Source: Eubacteriales bacterium
Lineage (GTDB): Bacteria; Bacillota; Clostridia; Peptostreptococcales; Anaerovoracaceae
Assembly (NCBI GenBank): GCA_028704515.1
Contig: JAQWFH010000005.1
Span: 1-56,517 of the forward strand
Reading direction: 5' to 3'
Length of the DNA: 56,517 nt
Below, piece after piece: positions 34,621 through 44,334 of this stretch. Each line of letters opens with the position of its first letter. The stretch's first letter is position 1. Both the position numbers and the translations under genes were made by a program. The notes under the pieces were generated by a model. The model worked only from the letters and a program-made list of their open reading frames with translations, was not told the DNA's origin and did no database searches.

Positions 34621-35515
34621 GAACAAAAAGATACTTCTGATTTACAATCCAAATGCGGGAAGCGGTATGTTTGCAAGACATCTTGATAATATTATTGATG
34701 CCTTCCAAGAAAGGGGTCTTGCTATAATTCCTGTCAGAGGAACTATGAGCTGCGTGCTCGATTACCTGCTTCAGGGGATAAATCAAGAGCAATATCGCCA
34801 GATTATAATTGCAGGTGGCGATGGTACAATAAATACAGTTGTAAACCTCATGATGAAATACGATATAGATCTTCCTATTACTATATTCCCTGCCGGAACG
34901 GCGAATGATTTCGCCCATTATCTTGGAATGCCCAATGATCTTGAAGGGATGATAGAGGTTGCACTTGACGATCATATAATAGAAACGGACATTGCAAAAG
35001 TAAATGAAAAATACTTTATCAATGTTGCGGCGATGGGTGAGCTTGTCGGAGTTTCACAAAAGACGGACCCGAATTTAAAAAACACGATCGGCGTTATGGC
35101 ATATTATTTGAAAGGCTTGACTGAAGTTACTCATCTTCATCCTATAAAAGTAAGATTGACCAGCAAGGAGTACACCGGCGAAGAAGATATGTATTTTATG
35201 GTGGTAATGAACGGTTCTTCGGCGGGAGGATTTAAGAAGATTTCCCCTGATGCCGATGCAAGCGACGGTTTGCTCGACGTTCTCCTCTTCAGGAAGATGG
35301 CACTTCATGAGATGGCACCTCTTTTCTTCAATGTTCTTTACGGAAGCCACACCGAAAATAAAAATGTACTTTATTTTCAGACCGGAGAGCTTTACATTGA
35401 AGCCGATGAGGATGTTTCTACCGATGTTGACGGCGAAGAAGGCGAAAAATTCCCAATGAAATTTACGGTTCTTCATAAGAAACTCAAGGTATTTGCGCCT
35501 GAGGGAAGACGGTAG
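34601..35515 (+). CDS. Diacylglycerol kinase-type lipid kinase (YegS/BmrU family)
   Basis: The 304-residue protein has the kinase signature IYNPNAGSG at about 14-22 and GGDGTINTV at 72-80, followed by the beta-sandwich domain with PAGTANDFA. The family phosphorylates diacylglycerol or related lipids, using ATP. The lipid specificity is not readable here. It overlaps the end of folC by 20 bp and is probably translationally coupled. Downstream genes work in phospholipid synthesis (plsX, plsY, gpsA), but they are in a separate unit. Confidence 0.88.
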   Translation: MSDKPIENKKILLIYNPNAGSGMFARHLDNIIDAFQERGLAIIPVRGTMSCVLDYLLQGINQEQYRQIIIAGGDGTINTVVNLMMKYDIDLPITIFPAGTANDFAHYLGMPNDLEGMIEVALDDHIIETDIAKVNEKYFINVAAMGELVGVSQKTDPNLKNTIGVMAYYLKGLTEVTHLHPIKVRLTSKEYTGEEDMYFMVVMNGSSAGGFKKISPDADASDGLLDVLLFRKMALHEMAPLFFNVLYGSHTENKNVLYFQTGELYIEADEDVSTDVDGEEGEKFPMKFTVLHKKLKVFAPEGRR

Positions 35516-35529
35516 CGGAGGTACAATTA

Positions 35530-35979
35530 ATGAAAACGATTGAAAATTTAAAAATTGAACTCACCACGGAATACGACCTTTTAACGAAATTCTTTGAAAA
35601 AAACGGTCTTGAAATATCGGAGGAGGAACCCGTTCCGACAGATACTCTGAAAGCCTGGAAAATATCGGACGGCAAAGTTCTTGTTGCCGCAGCCACGCTC
35701 GCAAGAAGAGAAGGGCGCTATATTCTTGACGGAATAGCTGTGGAAGAAGGATATCGTGATCTCAAATTAGGTAAGCTCCTCCTTGATTTAGTGATAGAAG
35801 AAATCAAGGCATTGAAAGGTGACGAGCTTTATCTGGTTGCTCGTGCACCGGGCTTTTTCGCTCGTTCCGGCTTCAAGCAGGTGGAGGCACAGGCTGCGCC
35901 GCAATTCTTCGAATGCTTTACTTGTCCACAATACGGCAAGACCTGTCATCCTCAAATAATGAGACTCAAAATACAATAA
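35530..35979 (+). CDS. GNAT-family N-acetyltransferase
   Basis: The 149-residue protein carries the GNAT acetyl-CoA-binding pattern IAVEEGYRDLKLGKLLLDLV (about 77-96), where the usual RxxGxG/A appears as RDLKLG, and the YLVARAPGFFARSGFK motif. The C-terminus has a cluster of three Cys and one His (CFTCPQYGKTCHP) that may bind a metal ion. A GGAGG site precedes the ATG. It is the last gene of the valS operon. The substrate is unknown. Confidence 0.85.
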   Translation: MKTIENLKIELTTEYDLLTKFFEKNGLEISEEEPVPTDTLKAWKISDGKVLVAAATLARREGRYILDGIAVEEGYRDLKLGKLLLDLVIEEIKALKGDELYLVARAPGFFARSGFKQVEAQAAPQFFECFTCPQYGKTCHPQIMRLKIQ

Positions 35980-35990
35980 TAGAAGATAAG

Positions 35991-36064
35991 AGGCCGGCAC
36001 AAAGCGGTTTGGGACCCCGATAAATAGGAGTTTTCGAATTTTTTAAAATTGCTTACGCCGGCCT
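35991..36064. terminator. Long-loop inverted repeat between convergent genes
   Basis: AGGCCGGC (35991-35998) is complementary to GCCGGCCT (36057-36064). The 58-nt loop itself holds an A+T-rich palindrome (TTCGAA..TTTAAAA). After the right arm comes TTGTATTTTCC. It probably ends transcripts from the GNAT side and the SSB-like gene side, but the loop is unusually long for a simple terminator. Confidence 0.5.
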
Positions 36065-36081
36065 TTGTATTTTCCTTTTCT

Positions 36082-36705
36082 CTATCCATTTATCTTCAAA
36101 ATTGATACTTCGTATGCCGTGTGTACCGTAAAGTTGCCTTCGCAATCTCTTTTCTTGTACTCCCTACTCTGCATCCTTCCCTCTATGCATAGACGGGCAC
36201 CTACGCACAAGTCGCCCGCATATGCGGCATTTCTGCCCCAGGCAATGCAAGGTATGTAGTCTGATTTATTGTACATCCTGTTTACAGCCAGCATTATATC
36301 GCATATCTCGCGCCCGAGAGGTGAAGTACGCCTTATCGGAGGTTTACATATAAAGCCGTCCAGATATATGATATTACAGCACCTGGCAGACTCATCGGCA
36401 ATAGCGAATTCTCTTGCAAATATAACGATATTGAGTTTGCTCCTTCCGCAAATCTCTTCATTGTACGTTCTGATTTGGCCGATCACAGAGGCACACTGAT
36501 TTATAAGGTTGCATTTGCCTCTTAAAATTCTTTCAGACACCATTACCTTAATACAATCCATGCAGCCGCTCTTCCTATTTATGCCAAGAATAAGTTCATA
36601 AAAAGCCTCACCATATGTTTTGTGGCTGAAATAAGGCTCAGATAAAATAATACCCGTAAGCTCTGCTCTGTTGGTTTCTAATATTTTTTCTTCCCGGTTT
36701 TCCAT
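36082..36705 (-). CDS. Single-stranded DNA-binding (SSB/OB-fold) protein, two-domain type
   Basis: The 207-residue protein appears to hold two OB-folds of the SSB type. The second half contains the SSB-like pattern NRMYNKSDYIPCIAWGRNA, then IEGRMQSREY. The first half has a weaker copy (GINRKSGCMDCIKVMV). SSB proteins coat single-stranded DNA in replication and repair. This is not the usual replicative SSB next to rpsF and rpsR and lacks an acidic C-terminal tip (it ends EVSILKING), so its partner interactions must differ. A GAGAGGGG site precedes the ATG. Confidence 0.75.
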   Translation of the reverse strand: MENREEKILETNRAELTGIILSEPYFSHKTYGEAFYELILGINRKSGCMDCIKVMVSERILRGKCNLINQCASVIGQIRTYNEEICGRSKLNIVIFAREFAIADESARCCNIIYLDGFICKPPIRRTSPLGREICDIMLAVNRMYNKSDYIPCIAWGRNAAYAGDLCVGARLCIEGRMQSREYKKRDCEGNFTVHTAYEVSILKING

Positions 36706-36783
36706 GCTTTCCCCTCTCCATCTTCTTTTTATTGTAAAGCATATGCCGAGAGAGCCAAAGGAATGGCTATTTTATAACTTTTT

Positions 36784-36812
36784 TTGAAAAAAGTATTGGT
36801 ATATGGTATAAT
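36784..36812 (+). promoter_or_regulatory. Promoter of the plsX-rnc-smc operon
   Basis: TTGAAA (36784-36789), 17 bp, then an extended -10 TGGTATAAT ending at 36812. The predicted start is near 36819. No FapR-type operator was recognised. Confidence 0.75.
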
Positions 36813-36852
36813 ATACCCCGTATATGTGTGTTCGAAAGGAAGGTAACAATAG

Positions 36853-37884
36853 ATGAGAATTTTGCTTGATGGAATGGGAGGCGACAATGCGCCGTTTGAA
36901 ATCATAAAGGGTGCAGTTGAAGCTACGCATGAAATAAAGGATGAAATAATAATAATAGGCATAGAAGACGAAATAAATAATGAATTAAACAAATTCAAGG
37001 GTAAATACAACGAAAATCAAATAAAGGTCGTACATGCATCCGAAGTAATAACAAATAGGGATGCGCCGGTCAAGGCAATCCGTACCAAGAAGGATTCTTC
37101 AATGGTCAAGGGCCTTACAATGATAAAATCCGGAGAAGGTGATTTATTCATATCCGCGGGGAACAGTGGTGCACTGATGGCGGGGAGTTTATTTATCATC
37201 GGTAGAATACAGGGCATAGATAGACCCGCGATTGCAACGGTATACCCGATAATCGGAGGTAAGCCGTCGTTTCTTGTTGATGCAGGAGCAAATGCAGAAT
37301 GTAAGCCGACAAATCTTCTCGAATTTGCGACAATGGGAAGCATTTATATGGAGCGCGTTATAGGCAGAAGCAACCCTACTGTAGGGCTTGTAAACATCGG
37401 TGAGGAAGAAACAAAAGGATCCACTCTTACAAAAGCATCCTATGAACTTCTTGAAAAAAGCAGAATAAATTTTATAGGTAATGTAGAGGCAAGGGATGTT
37501 GCTTACGGCGTTTGTGATGTAATCGTATGCGATGGATTTGTAGGAAATGTCATATTGAAGCTAACAGAGGGCTTGGCTCTGAACATACTGAGAAAACTGA
37601 AGCAAGTGTTTACAGATGGGCCTATTGCAAAAATAGGAGCGGCGTTGCTCCTTCCGAAAATGAAAGAACTCAAATCGGAGCTTGACTATAAAGAATATGG
37701 TGGAGCACCTATTTTGGGAGTAAAGGGAGCGGTTATAAAGATGCACGGCTCCTCGGATGCAAAGTGTGTAAGAAATTCCATAATAAAAGGACTGCCGTAC
37801 GCCAATCAAAATATAGTACAAATTATACAGGATGCGGTAGAAGAACTTGAGGAGATAGGGATAAGTGAACAATCCGGAATTTGA
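36853..37884 (+). CDS. plsX: Phosphate acyltransferase PlsX
   Basis: PlsX makes acyl-phosphate from acyl-ACP, which PlsY then uses to acylate glycerol-3-phosphate. The 343-residue protein has the family blocks DGMGGDNAP, SAGNSGALMAGS, DAGANAECKP and VCDGFVGN. AAAGGAAGG precedes the ATG. In many Firmicutes plsX is followed by fabD, fabG and acpP before rnc; here rnc starts directly inside the plsX end. PlsY and GpsA, which supply the later steps, lie in the same run of genes. Confidence 0.96.
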   Translation: MRILLDGMGGDNAPFEIIKGAVEATHEIKDEIIIIGIEDEINNELNKFKGKYNENQIKVVHASEVITNRDAPVKAIRTKKDSSMVKGLTMIKSGEGDLFISAGNSGALMAGSLFIIGRIQGIDRPAIATVYPIIGGKPSFLVDAGANAECKPTNLLEFATMGSIYMERVIGRSNPTVGLVNIGEEETKGSTLTKASYELLEKSRINFIGNVEARDVAYGVCDVIVCDGFVGNVILKLTEGLALNILRKLKQVFTDGPIAKIGAALLLPKMKELKSELDYKEYGGAPILGVKGAVIKMHGSSDAKCVRNSIIKGLPYANQNIVQIIQDAVEELEEIGISEQSGI

Positions 37885-38557
37885 GAAAATATCAGGGCAT
37901 AAATTCAAGGATGCGGCTCTTTTAAATAAAGCATTGACTCACAGCTCATATATAAAGGTTAGTAAGTCAAATGATATATTAAATAATGAGAGGCTGGAAT
38001 TCTTAGGCGATGCTTTTTTTGATGCGATAGTAAGTGAGGAACTCTATAAAAGACTTGAAAACGTTGAAGAAGGCGTATTGACAAAGATAAGAGCAAAGAT
38101 TGTCTGCGAAAGGTCGCTTGCATCGCTCGGGATGAGTCTTAATGTGGGAAAATATATCAATATGGGCAAGGGCGAGGAAATGAGCGGCGGCCGAAGCAGG
38201 GAGTCTATTATAGCCGATGCTGTCGAAGCCGTGATAGGAGCCATATTTCTTGATGGCGGTTATGATGCTGCCAAAAGGTTTGTATTGAGTAAATTCGGGA
38301 CGATATTTGATGATGCGCTTTCAGGGCGCCTGCACATTGACTACAAATCGGAGATACAGGAAAAGGTGCAGATACACGGCAAGTCACTTCAATATAATCT
38401 TGTGGATCAGGAAGGACCTGATCACGATAAAACATTTTTTGTCGAGCTTGTTTGCGATAAAACGGTAATAGGCAAAGGGCAGGGCAAGAGCAAAAAAGAA
38501 GCTGAGAGAAATGCTGCAAAACAGGCATTGGAAAGAGGTGAAGACCTTGCACTTTAA
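37865..38557 (+). CDS. rnc: Ribonuclease III
   Basis: RNase III cleaves double-stranded RNA in rRNA and mRNA maturation. The 230-residue protein has the catalytic signature NERLEFLGDAFFDA (about 41-54) and the second acidic site ADAVEAVIGAIFLDGG, plus a C-terminal double-stranded-RNA-binding domain (about 158-228, ending SKKEAERNAAKQALE). The start is a GTG at 37865 with GAGGAG upstream. It overlaps plsX by 20 bp and smc by 11 bp. Confidence 0.96.
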   Translation: MNNPEFEKISGHKFKDAALLNKALTHSSYIKVSKSNDILNNERLEFLGDAFFDAIVSEELYKRLENVEEGVLTKIRAKIVCERSLASLGMSLNVGKYINMGKGEEMSGGRSRESIIADAVEAVIGAIFLDGGYDAAKRFVLSKFGTIFDDALSGRLHIDYKSEIQEKVQIHGKSLQYNLVDQEGPDHDKTFFVELVCDKTVIGKGQGKSKKEAERNAAKQALERGEDLAL

Positions 38558-41500
38558 AAGGATAGACATGCACGGCTTCAAATCGTTTGCAGAGCCCGTC
38601 AGTATTGAATTTGGCAAAGGAATAACTTGCATAGTGGGGCCGAACGGCAGCGGTAAGAGTAATATTTCTGATGCAATCAGGTGGGTGCTCGGAGAGCAAA
38701 GCCCAAAGGCACTGCGTGGCGGCAAGATGGATGAGGTAATATTTGCGGGGACAGCAAGCCGTAAATCTAGAGGAATGGCAGAGGTTACGATTGTAATTGA
38801 CAATAGCGATAATTTTTTGCCGATAGAATACAACGAGGTTGCGATAACTAGGAGAATGTATCGCTCGGGAGAAAGTGAATACCTCATAAATAATAATCGC
38901 TGCAGGCTAAAAGACGTCAGAGAATTAATTATGGACACGGGTATCGGCGTAGATGGATATTCTCTGATAGGACAAGGTAAAATTGCAGAAATCGTATCAA
39001 ACAAGCCCGAAAGCAGACGTGAGATATTTGAGGAAGCAGCGGGAATCGTAATGTATAGGACGAGGAAGGCTGAAGCTGAGAAAAAATTAGCATCCTCAAA
39101 TGCAAACCTCGACAGAGTAAACGATATATTGTCCGAGATAGAGAACCGCATAGGAACACTTAAGGAAGACAGCCTTAAGGCGAGGGAATTCCTTGAGCTT
39201 AGAGAAACCCTTAAAACATTAGAAATAAATATAACTCTCAAAAATATAGAGGCCCTAGAGCTCAAGTCCGAGTATATGAAGGATGATGTTTCTGAGCTTG
39301 CAATATCGATAGATGATACAAAAAAAGAAAAGGAATCCCTTGAAAAAGAGCTTGCGGAAAGTGATGAAAGACTCAGTGAAGTCGAAACACTTATTGAAGA
39401 AAACAACGGCAAGCTTCTTTCAATCATCAGTGAAATAAACGATGCAGAAGGCAAAATCCATGTAGACAAGGAAAGGCTCCTTTCAATAGAGGCAGGCAAG
39501 GAAAGATTAACAGGTGAGCTTGCGTCAATTGAAGAAAAGTGCACAGTCGAAGGCGAAAGTCTTTCTCTGCTTAATGAAGAGAGTGCCGATATTGATAAAA
39601 AGCTTGGCGAGTTAAATGCAGAGCTTACTGATAAAATTGCGGAATTCAACGAACTGTCTGAAGTTACAGGCAAGGAAACTGAAAAGATAGATTCCATGAA
39701 AAACGAGATATATACGCTTCACAGCAAAGCTATATCAAAACGCAGTGAGGCCGTAAGCATTAAAAATCTCGTGCGTAGTCTTGAAAAAAGAAGAGAAGAG
39801 CTTTTAGCTGAAAGCGAGAATACAAAGACCGAAAAGAAGCAGGTAGAGACTGCGAAATCGGCTTCCGAAGCCGAAAGAGTTTCACTTATTGAAAATAGAA
39901 GAGCGCTGCAAGAAAAGCAAGAAAAAACCTTCGTTGAATATCAAAACTTGAAGGCGAAAAGAGATGCTCTTCAAAAGGAAACGACAGAATTAAACCTTGC
40001 CGCGGAGAGGCTTGAAAGCAGGATAAAGACTATCCAAGAGATGGAGGATAATTACGAAGGCTATAACAATGCAGTAAAATACATAATGAAATCAGGTCTC
40101 GCCGGAGTACGCGGCGTTGCAGCCGAGCTTATGAAGGCCCCAAAAGGCTATGAAGTTGCAATTGAAACAGCTATGGGCGCAGCATTGCAAAATATAATTT
40201 GTACAGATGAGATCTGTGCAAAAAAAGCAATTTCAGTTCTCAAGGAAAACAAAGCCGGAAGGCTTACATTCCTTCCTATGAAATCTATAAAAGGCGGAAC
40301 ATATAAGGAAGACCGCATCGAAGCTATGGCAGGATTTTTGGGATACGGAACGGATTGTATAGAATTCGACGCTCAATATACGAATGTATTTAGATATATT
40401 CTCGGAAGAACCGTGATTGTAGACAATATGGACAACGCTATAAGGCTTGCGGCGGCGTCTCAAAAGGGCTTGAGAGTCGTAACTCTACAAGGGGAGGTAA
40501 TCAACGCCGGAGGAGCTATAACGGGCGGGCGTTACCGTAGCGATAAAGGCAATCTTCTGGTTAGAAAGGCAGAAATCGAAAATCTTTCGGAAGAGTTATC
40601 CCGGAAAAAACAGGATGAAAAAATAAAATTTGCAATAGTCGAGCAAACTAAGGACAGGCTTGAGGAAATTTCCCTTCAATTAAACTCACTTCAAGAAGAA
40701 AATCGTAGCATTGAAATTGCGGTATTGAATTCCGACAACCGCATCGAAATTGCGGTAAACGTCTTAAAAGACCTTGAGGATAGTATATTAAAACATGAGA
40801 GAGAACTCAAATCGATAGAAAGCGAATTCGAAAAATCTGATGAAATGACGTTGGCTTTGCTTAATGATGCGGATGAAGCTGAGCGAACAGCAATCCAATT
40901 TGAGCAAAGGATAGAGATTGCAACCGACACATTCCGCACTCAAAGAACAGCTCTTGACAACATAAGCGATGAAATGACTAAGCTGAAATTATCAGCTGCA
41001 TCCTATACTGAGCAAAGAGCCGGAATCGACAATATGATCGGAAGGGTTAGGCAGTCTATAAATGAGCTGGAAAGAAGTAAGCTTGACAAGACAAAGGAGT
41101 TTGATGCTTTAGCTGCATCTGGCGCTGAAATAACAGGCTCACATGAGGGTATAGGTGATATTCTCAAGAAAAGACAAGAGGATAAGAAATATATAGAGTA
41201 TTACGCTGAAGAGTTGGCGCTAGAAAAAAGGGCCTTATCCCAGGAAAGAACGGAGAAGACCGCAATCAAATCGGAATGTGATGCAAAGCTCACGGGATTT
41301 CAAAATTCAAAGTATGAAATAGAGATAAAACAGGCAAAAAACGAGACACAGCTTGAGCATTATAAAGAAAAGCTTTGGGAAGAATTCGAAGTTACATATG
41401 TTCAGGCCATTGAATTCAGGAAAAAAGACTTCAACATGAATGCCTCCGTTAGAGAATCGAGATTGATAAAGGGCAAGATTAAGGAACTTGGAGAAGTAAA

Positions 41501-42092
41501 TGTAGGGGCTATAAAGGAATACGCTTCGGTGTCGGAGAGGTACGAATTTCTAACAGAACAAAAAAAGGATATTCTTCAAGCATCCTCCTCATTGAAAGCC
41601 ATCATAGAGGATATGGATAAGACTATCAAGATGCGTTTTAAGGAAAACTTCGACAAGGTTGTTGTAAATTTTGAGCAGATATTCAAGTCGCTTTTCGGCG
41701 GGGGTACAGCCCAGCTTACGCTGGAGGATGAAAGCAATCCGCTTGAAACCGGCATTGAAATAATCGCACAGCCTCCGGGCAAGAAGCTTCAAAACATAAA
41801 TCTTATGTCCGGCGGTGAAAAGACGATGACAGCGATAGCATTGATGTTTGCTGTTCTGAAAACAAAGCCGACGCCGTTTTGCATACTTGATGAAGTTGAG
41901 GCGGCTCTTGACGATGCTAATATTACCCGCTTTGCAGAGTACCTTAAAAACTTTAATGATATACAATTTGCTCTTGTGACGCATCAAAAGGCTACTATGG
42001 AATATGCCGATATTTTGTACGGTGTGACGATGCCTGAGCAAGGTGTATCCAAAATTATTTCGTTAAAAATGGACGATGATTTTGAAATTTAA
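38547..42092 (+). CDS. smc: Chromosome segregation ATPase SMC
   Basis: SMC is the ATPase arm of the condensin complex with ScpA and ScpB. The 1181-residue protein has Walker A GPNGSGKS at 31-38, two long coiled coils, a hinge at about 505-670, the signature LMSGGEKT at about 1087 and Walker B ILDEVEAALDD at 1113-1123. I chose the TTG at 38547 (MHFKRIDMHGFKSF) because AGAGGTG lies 6 nt before it and the family starts just so; the frame is open further upstream within rnc. It overlaps rnc by 11 bp. ftsY follows 33 bp downstream, as in Bacillus. Confidence 0.96.
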   Translation: MHFKRIDMHGFKSFAEPVSIEFGKGITCIVGPNGSGKSNISDAIRWVLGEQSPKALRGGKMDEVIFAGTASRKSRGMAEVTIVIDNSDNFLPIEYNEVAITRRMYRSGESEYLINNNRCRLKDVRELIMDTGIGVDGYSLIGQGKIAEIVSNKPESRREIFEEAAGIVMYRTRKAEAEKKLASSNANLDRVNDILSEIENRIGTLKEDSLKAREFLELRETLKTLEINITLKNIEALELKSEYMKDDVSELAISIDDTKKEKESLEKELAESDERLSEVETLIEENNGKLLSIISEINDAEGKIHVDKERLLSIEAGKERLTGELASIEEKCTVEGESLSLLNEESADIDKKLGELNAELTDKIAEFNELSEVTGKETEKIDSMKNEIYTLHSKAISKRSEAVSIKNLVRSLEKRREELLAESENTKTEKKQVETAKSASEAERVSLIENRRALQEKQEKTFVEYQNLKAKRDALQKETTELNLAAERLESRIKTIQEMEDNYEGYNNAVKYIMKSGLAGVRGVAAELMKAPKGYEVAIETAMGAALQNIICTDEICAKKAISVLKENKAGRLTFLPMKSIKGGTYKEDRIEAMAGFLGYGTDCIEFDAQYTNVFRYILGRTVIVDNMDNAIRLAAASQKGLRVVTLQGEVINAGGAITGGRYRSDKGNLLVRKAEIENLSEELSRKKQDEKIKFAIVEQTKDRLEEISLQLNSLQEENRSIEIAVLNSDNRIEIAVNVLKDLEDSILKHERELKSIESEFEKSDEMTLALLNDADEAERTAIQFEQRIEIATDTFRTQRTALDNISDEMTKLKLSAASYTEQRAGIDNMIGRVRQSINELERSKLDKTKEFDALAASGAEITGSHEGIGDILKKRQEDKKYIEYYAEELALEKRALSQERTEKTAIKSECDAKLTGFQNSKYEIEIKQAKNETQLEHYKEKLWEEFEVTYVQAIEFRKKDFNMNASVRESRLIKGKIKELGEVNVGAIKEYASVSERYEFLTEQKKDILQASSSLKAIIEDMDKTIKMRFKENFDKVVVNFEQIFKSLFGGGTAQLTLEDESNPLETGIEIIAQPPGKKLQNINLMSGGEKTMTAIALMFAVLKTKPTPFCILDEVEAALDDANITRFAEYLKNFNDIQFALVTHQKATMEYADILYGVTMPEQGVSKIISLKMDDDFEI

Positions 42093-42125
42093 GATATAGA
42101 TTTAACACACGGAAAGGAAATTATA

Positions 42126-43022
42126 ATGAATCTGACGAAGAAAAAATCCTTTTTTGGAAGAATGTCGGACAAGATTAGCGATGCCATCAAGGGCAGGGCG
42201 AAGATAGATGACGAGCTTTTAGATGAGCTTGAGGAGATTCTTATTACCTCTGACATCGGCATGGAAACCACCATGAAGGTAATAGACAAGCTGAGATACG
42301 ATATAAAGAGCAAGGATCTCTACAATCCAGAGAAAGTAAAAGAGGGACTACGTGATATAATGGAAGAGCTTGTCGACAAAGGCGAGCGAAACGAGCTATG
42401 CCCGGATGTACCAATTGTCATAACTATGATCGGCATCAACGGTGGCGGCAAGACGACGACGATTGGAAAGCTAACACATAGACTAAAGGCTCAGAATAAA
42501 ACCGTTCTTCTTGCAGCTGCAGATACCTTCAGGGCAGCAGCGGCAGAGCAGCTGGAGATTTGGGGCGATAGAACCTCGACGACCGTCGTAAGGCATCAAG
42601 AAGGCGCGGATCCATCGGCAGTAATATTTGACGCCATTCAATCCGCAAAAGCAAAAGAAATAGATGTTCTCATCTGCGATACCGCCGGAAGATTACAGAC
42701 AAAGAAAAACTTGATGGCTGAGCTTGAAAAGATGAACAAGGTCATAGACAGAGAATGGCCCGAAGCTGCGCGAGAAACTATATTGGTACTCGATGCGACC
42801 ACAGGGAAGAATGCCGTGTCGCAGGCAAAGGAATTCGGTGCGGTGGCGGATATCACCGGTATTATAATCACAAAGCTCGATGGGACTGCCAAGGGCGGTA
42901 TAGCTATAACGATAGCCGACGAATTTGACATGGCAATAAAATTCGTAGGAGTGGGAGAGAGCATTGAAGATTTAAAACCTTTTGTGCCGTCGGAATTTAT
43001 CGGAGGGATTTTTGATGAGTAA
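42126..43022 (+). CDS. ftsY: Signal recognition particle receptor FtsY
   Basis: FtsY docks signal recognition particle-ribosome complexes at the membrane. The 298-residue protein has a short N-terminal extension, the helical N domain (about 10-85) and the GTPase G domain: G1 GINGGGKTTT from residue 103, DTFRAAAAEQL, DTAGRLQ, TKLDGTAKGG and GVGESIEDLKPF. The acidic A domain of enterobacterial FtsY is absent, as is usual in Firmicutes. AAAGGAAA precedes the ATG. It overlaps der by 8 bp. Confidence 0.97.
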   Translation: MNLTKKKSFFGRMSDKISDAIKGRAKIDDELLDELEEILITSDIGMETTMKVIDKLRYDIKSKDLYNPEKVKEGLRDIMEELVDKGERNELCPDVPIVITMIGINGGGKTTTIGKLTHRLKAQNKTVLLAAADTFRAAAAEQLEIWGDRTSTTVVRHQEGADPSAVIFDAIQSAKAKEIDVLICDTAGRLQTKKNLMAELEKMNKVIDREWPEAARETILVLDATTGKNAVSQAKEFGAVADITGIIITKLDGTAKGGIAITIADEFDMAIKFVGVGESIEDLKPFVPSEFIGGIFDE

Positions 43023-44334
43023 GCCTATTGTTGCCATTGTCGGCAGACCAAATGTAGGGAAATCAACATTTTTTAATAAGATTATCGGTAGGAGGCTGTC
43101 AATTGTAGAGGATACTCCGGGAGTAACGCGTGACAGAATTTATGCGGAAACTGAATGGAACGGCCGTCATTTTGCTCTTATCGATACGGGCGGCATTGAA
43201 CCCCTGAGCAAGGATATCATTCTCTCTCAGATGAGGGAGCAGGCTCAAGTAGCTATGGATATGGCAGATGTAATATTGTTTTTGACCGATGGCAAGGAAG
43301 GACTTACATCAGCCGACAGGGAAGTAGCTACAATGCTTTTACGTACAGGCAAGAAAGTAATCCTCGTCGTAAATAAAGTAGATTCGCCTAAGCTTCCAGA
43401 GGATTTTTATGATTTTTATGAACTTGGGCTCGGAGAGCCTATGGCAATTTCAGCTGCAAATATGCTCAATTTTGGAGACCTCCTCGATGAGATCGTTGGA
43501 GCATTCCCAGAAGGCATGGAGGATGATGACGAAGATACGACTAAAATTGCTGTAATCGGAAAACCTAATGTAGGGAAATCCTCGCTTATCAATGAATTTC
43601 TGGGCGAAAACAGAGTTATTGTATCGCCAATAGCGGGCACGACCCGCGATTCCATAGATACGCCATTTGAGCGCGAAGGAAAAAAATATATCCTGATAGA
43701 TACTGCTGGAATAAGGCGAAAAAGCAAGGTCAATGAAGATATTGAAAGATATAGCGTTATCAGAGCGATAGGTGCTATCGAAAGATGTGATGTAGCCCTT
43801 CTTATGATAGATGCGGAGGAAGGCGTGACCGACCAGGATAAAAAAATCGCCGGTCTTGCGCACGAAGCGGGCAAAGGCATTATAGTTGTAGTGAACAAGT
43901 GGGACCTTGTCGAAAAAGAAACGAACACAATGCGTGACTATAAGAAAGAGATAGAGAAGGAACTTGTGTTCATGGCTTATGCGCCGGCAGTTTTCATATC
44001 AGTGCTTGAACATCTAAGGATTCAAAATGTAATAGACCTCATAGATTATGTTTCTGAAAAGAGGACGTTAAGAGTTTCGACAGGGCAGTTGAATTCCCTC
44101 ATCACGGATGCAACAATGATGAAACAGCCGCCTTCAGACAAAGGAAAGAGGCTTAAGATTTATTATGTAACGCAGGTCGGCGTAAAGCCACCTTTATTCA
44201 GCTTCCACATAAACAAGAGAGAACTGATGCATTTTTCATATGCCAGATATCTTGAGAATAAGATTAGGGAAGGCTTTGGATTTGAAGGCACATCTATAAA
44301 ATTTGTCTTCAGGGAAAAAGGAGAAAAAGAGTAA
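43015..44334 (+). CDS. der: Ribosome-associated GTPase Der (EngA)
   Basis: Der assists 50S subunit maturation. The 439-residue protein has two tandem GTPase domains, each with its P-loop: GRPNVGKS at about 9-16 and GKPNVGKS at about 182-189. It ends in a KH-like domain. The DTGG and DTAG G3 motifs and two NKxD G4 motifs are visible. The start at 43015 is chosen because CGGAGGGA lies just upstream; it overlaps ftsY by 8 bp. The last base of its stop codon is the first base of the plsY start. Confidence 0.97.
   Translation: MSKPIVAIVGRPNVGKSTFFNKIIGRRLSIVEDTPGVTRDRIYAETEWNGRHFALIDTGGIEPLSKDIILSQMREQAQVAMDMADVILFLTDGKEGLTSADREVATMLLRTGKKVILVVNKVDSPKLPEDFYDFYELGLGEPMAISAANMLNFGDLLDEIVGAFPEGMEDDDEDTTKIAVIGKPNVGKSSLINEFLGENRVIVSPIAGTTRDSIDTPFEREGKKYILIDTAGIRRKSKVNEDIERYSVIRAIGAIERCDVALLMIDAEEGVTDQDKKIAGLAHEAGKGIIVVVNKWDLVEKETNTMRDYKKEIEKELVFMAYAPAVFISVLEHLRIQNVIDLIDYVSEKRTLRVSTGQLNSLITDATMMKQPPSDKGKRLKIYYVTQVGVKPPLFSFHINKRELMHFSYARYLENKIREGFGFEGTSIKFVFREKGEKE

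Noticed and set aside
38384..39697. 437-codon - strand open frame opposite smc
   Set aside because: Its Ser/Leu-rich product is the usual mirror of a Lys/Glu-rich coiled coil; the + strand is clearly SMC.
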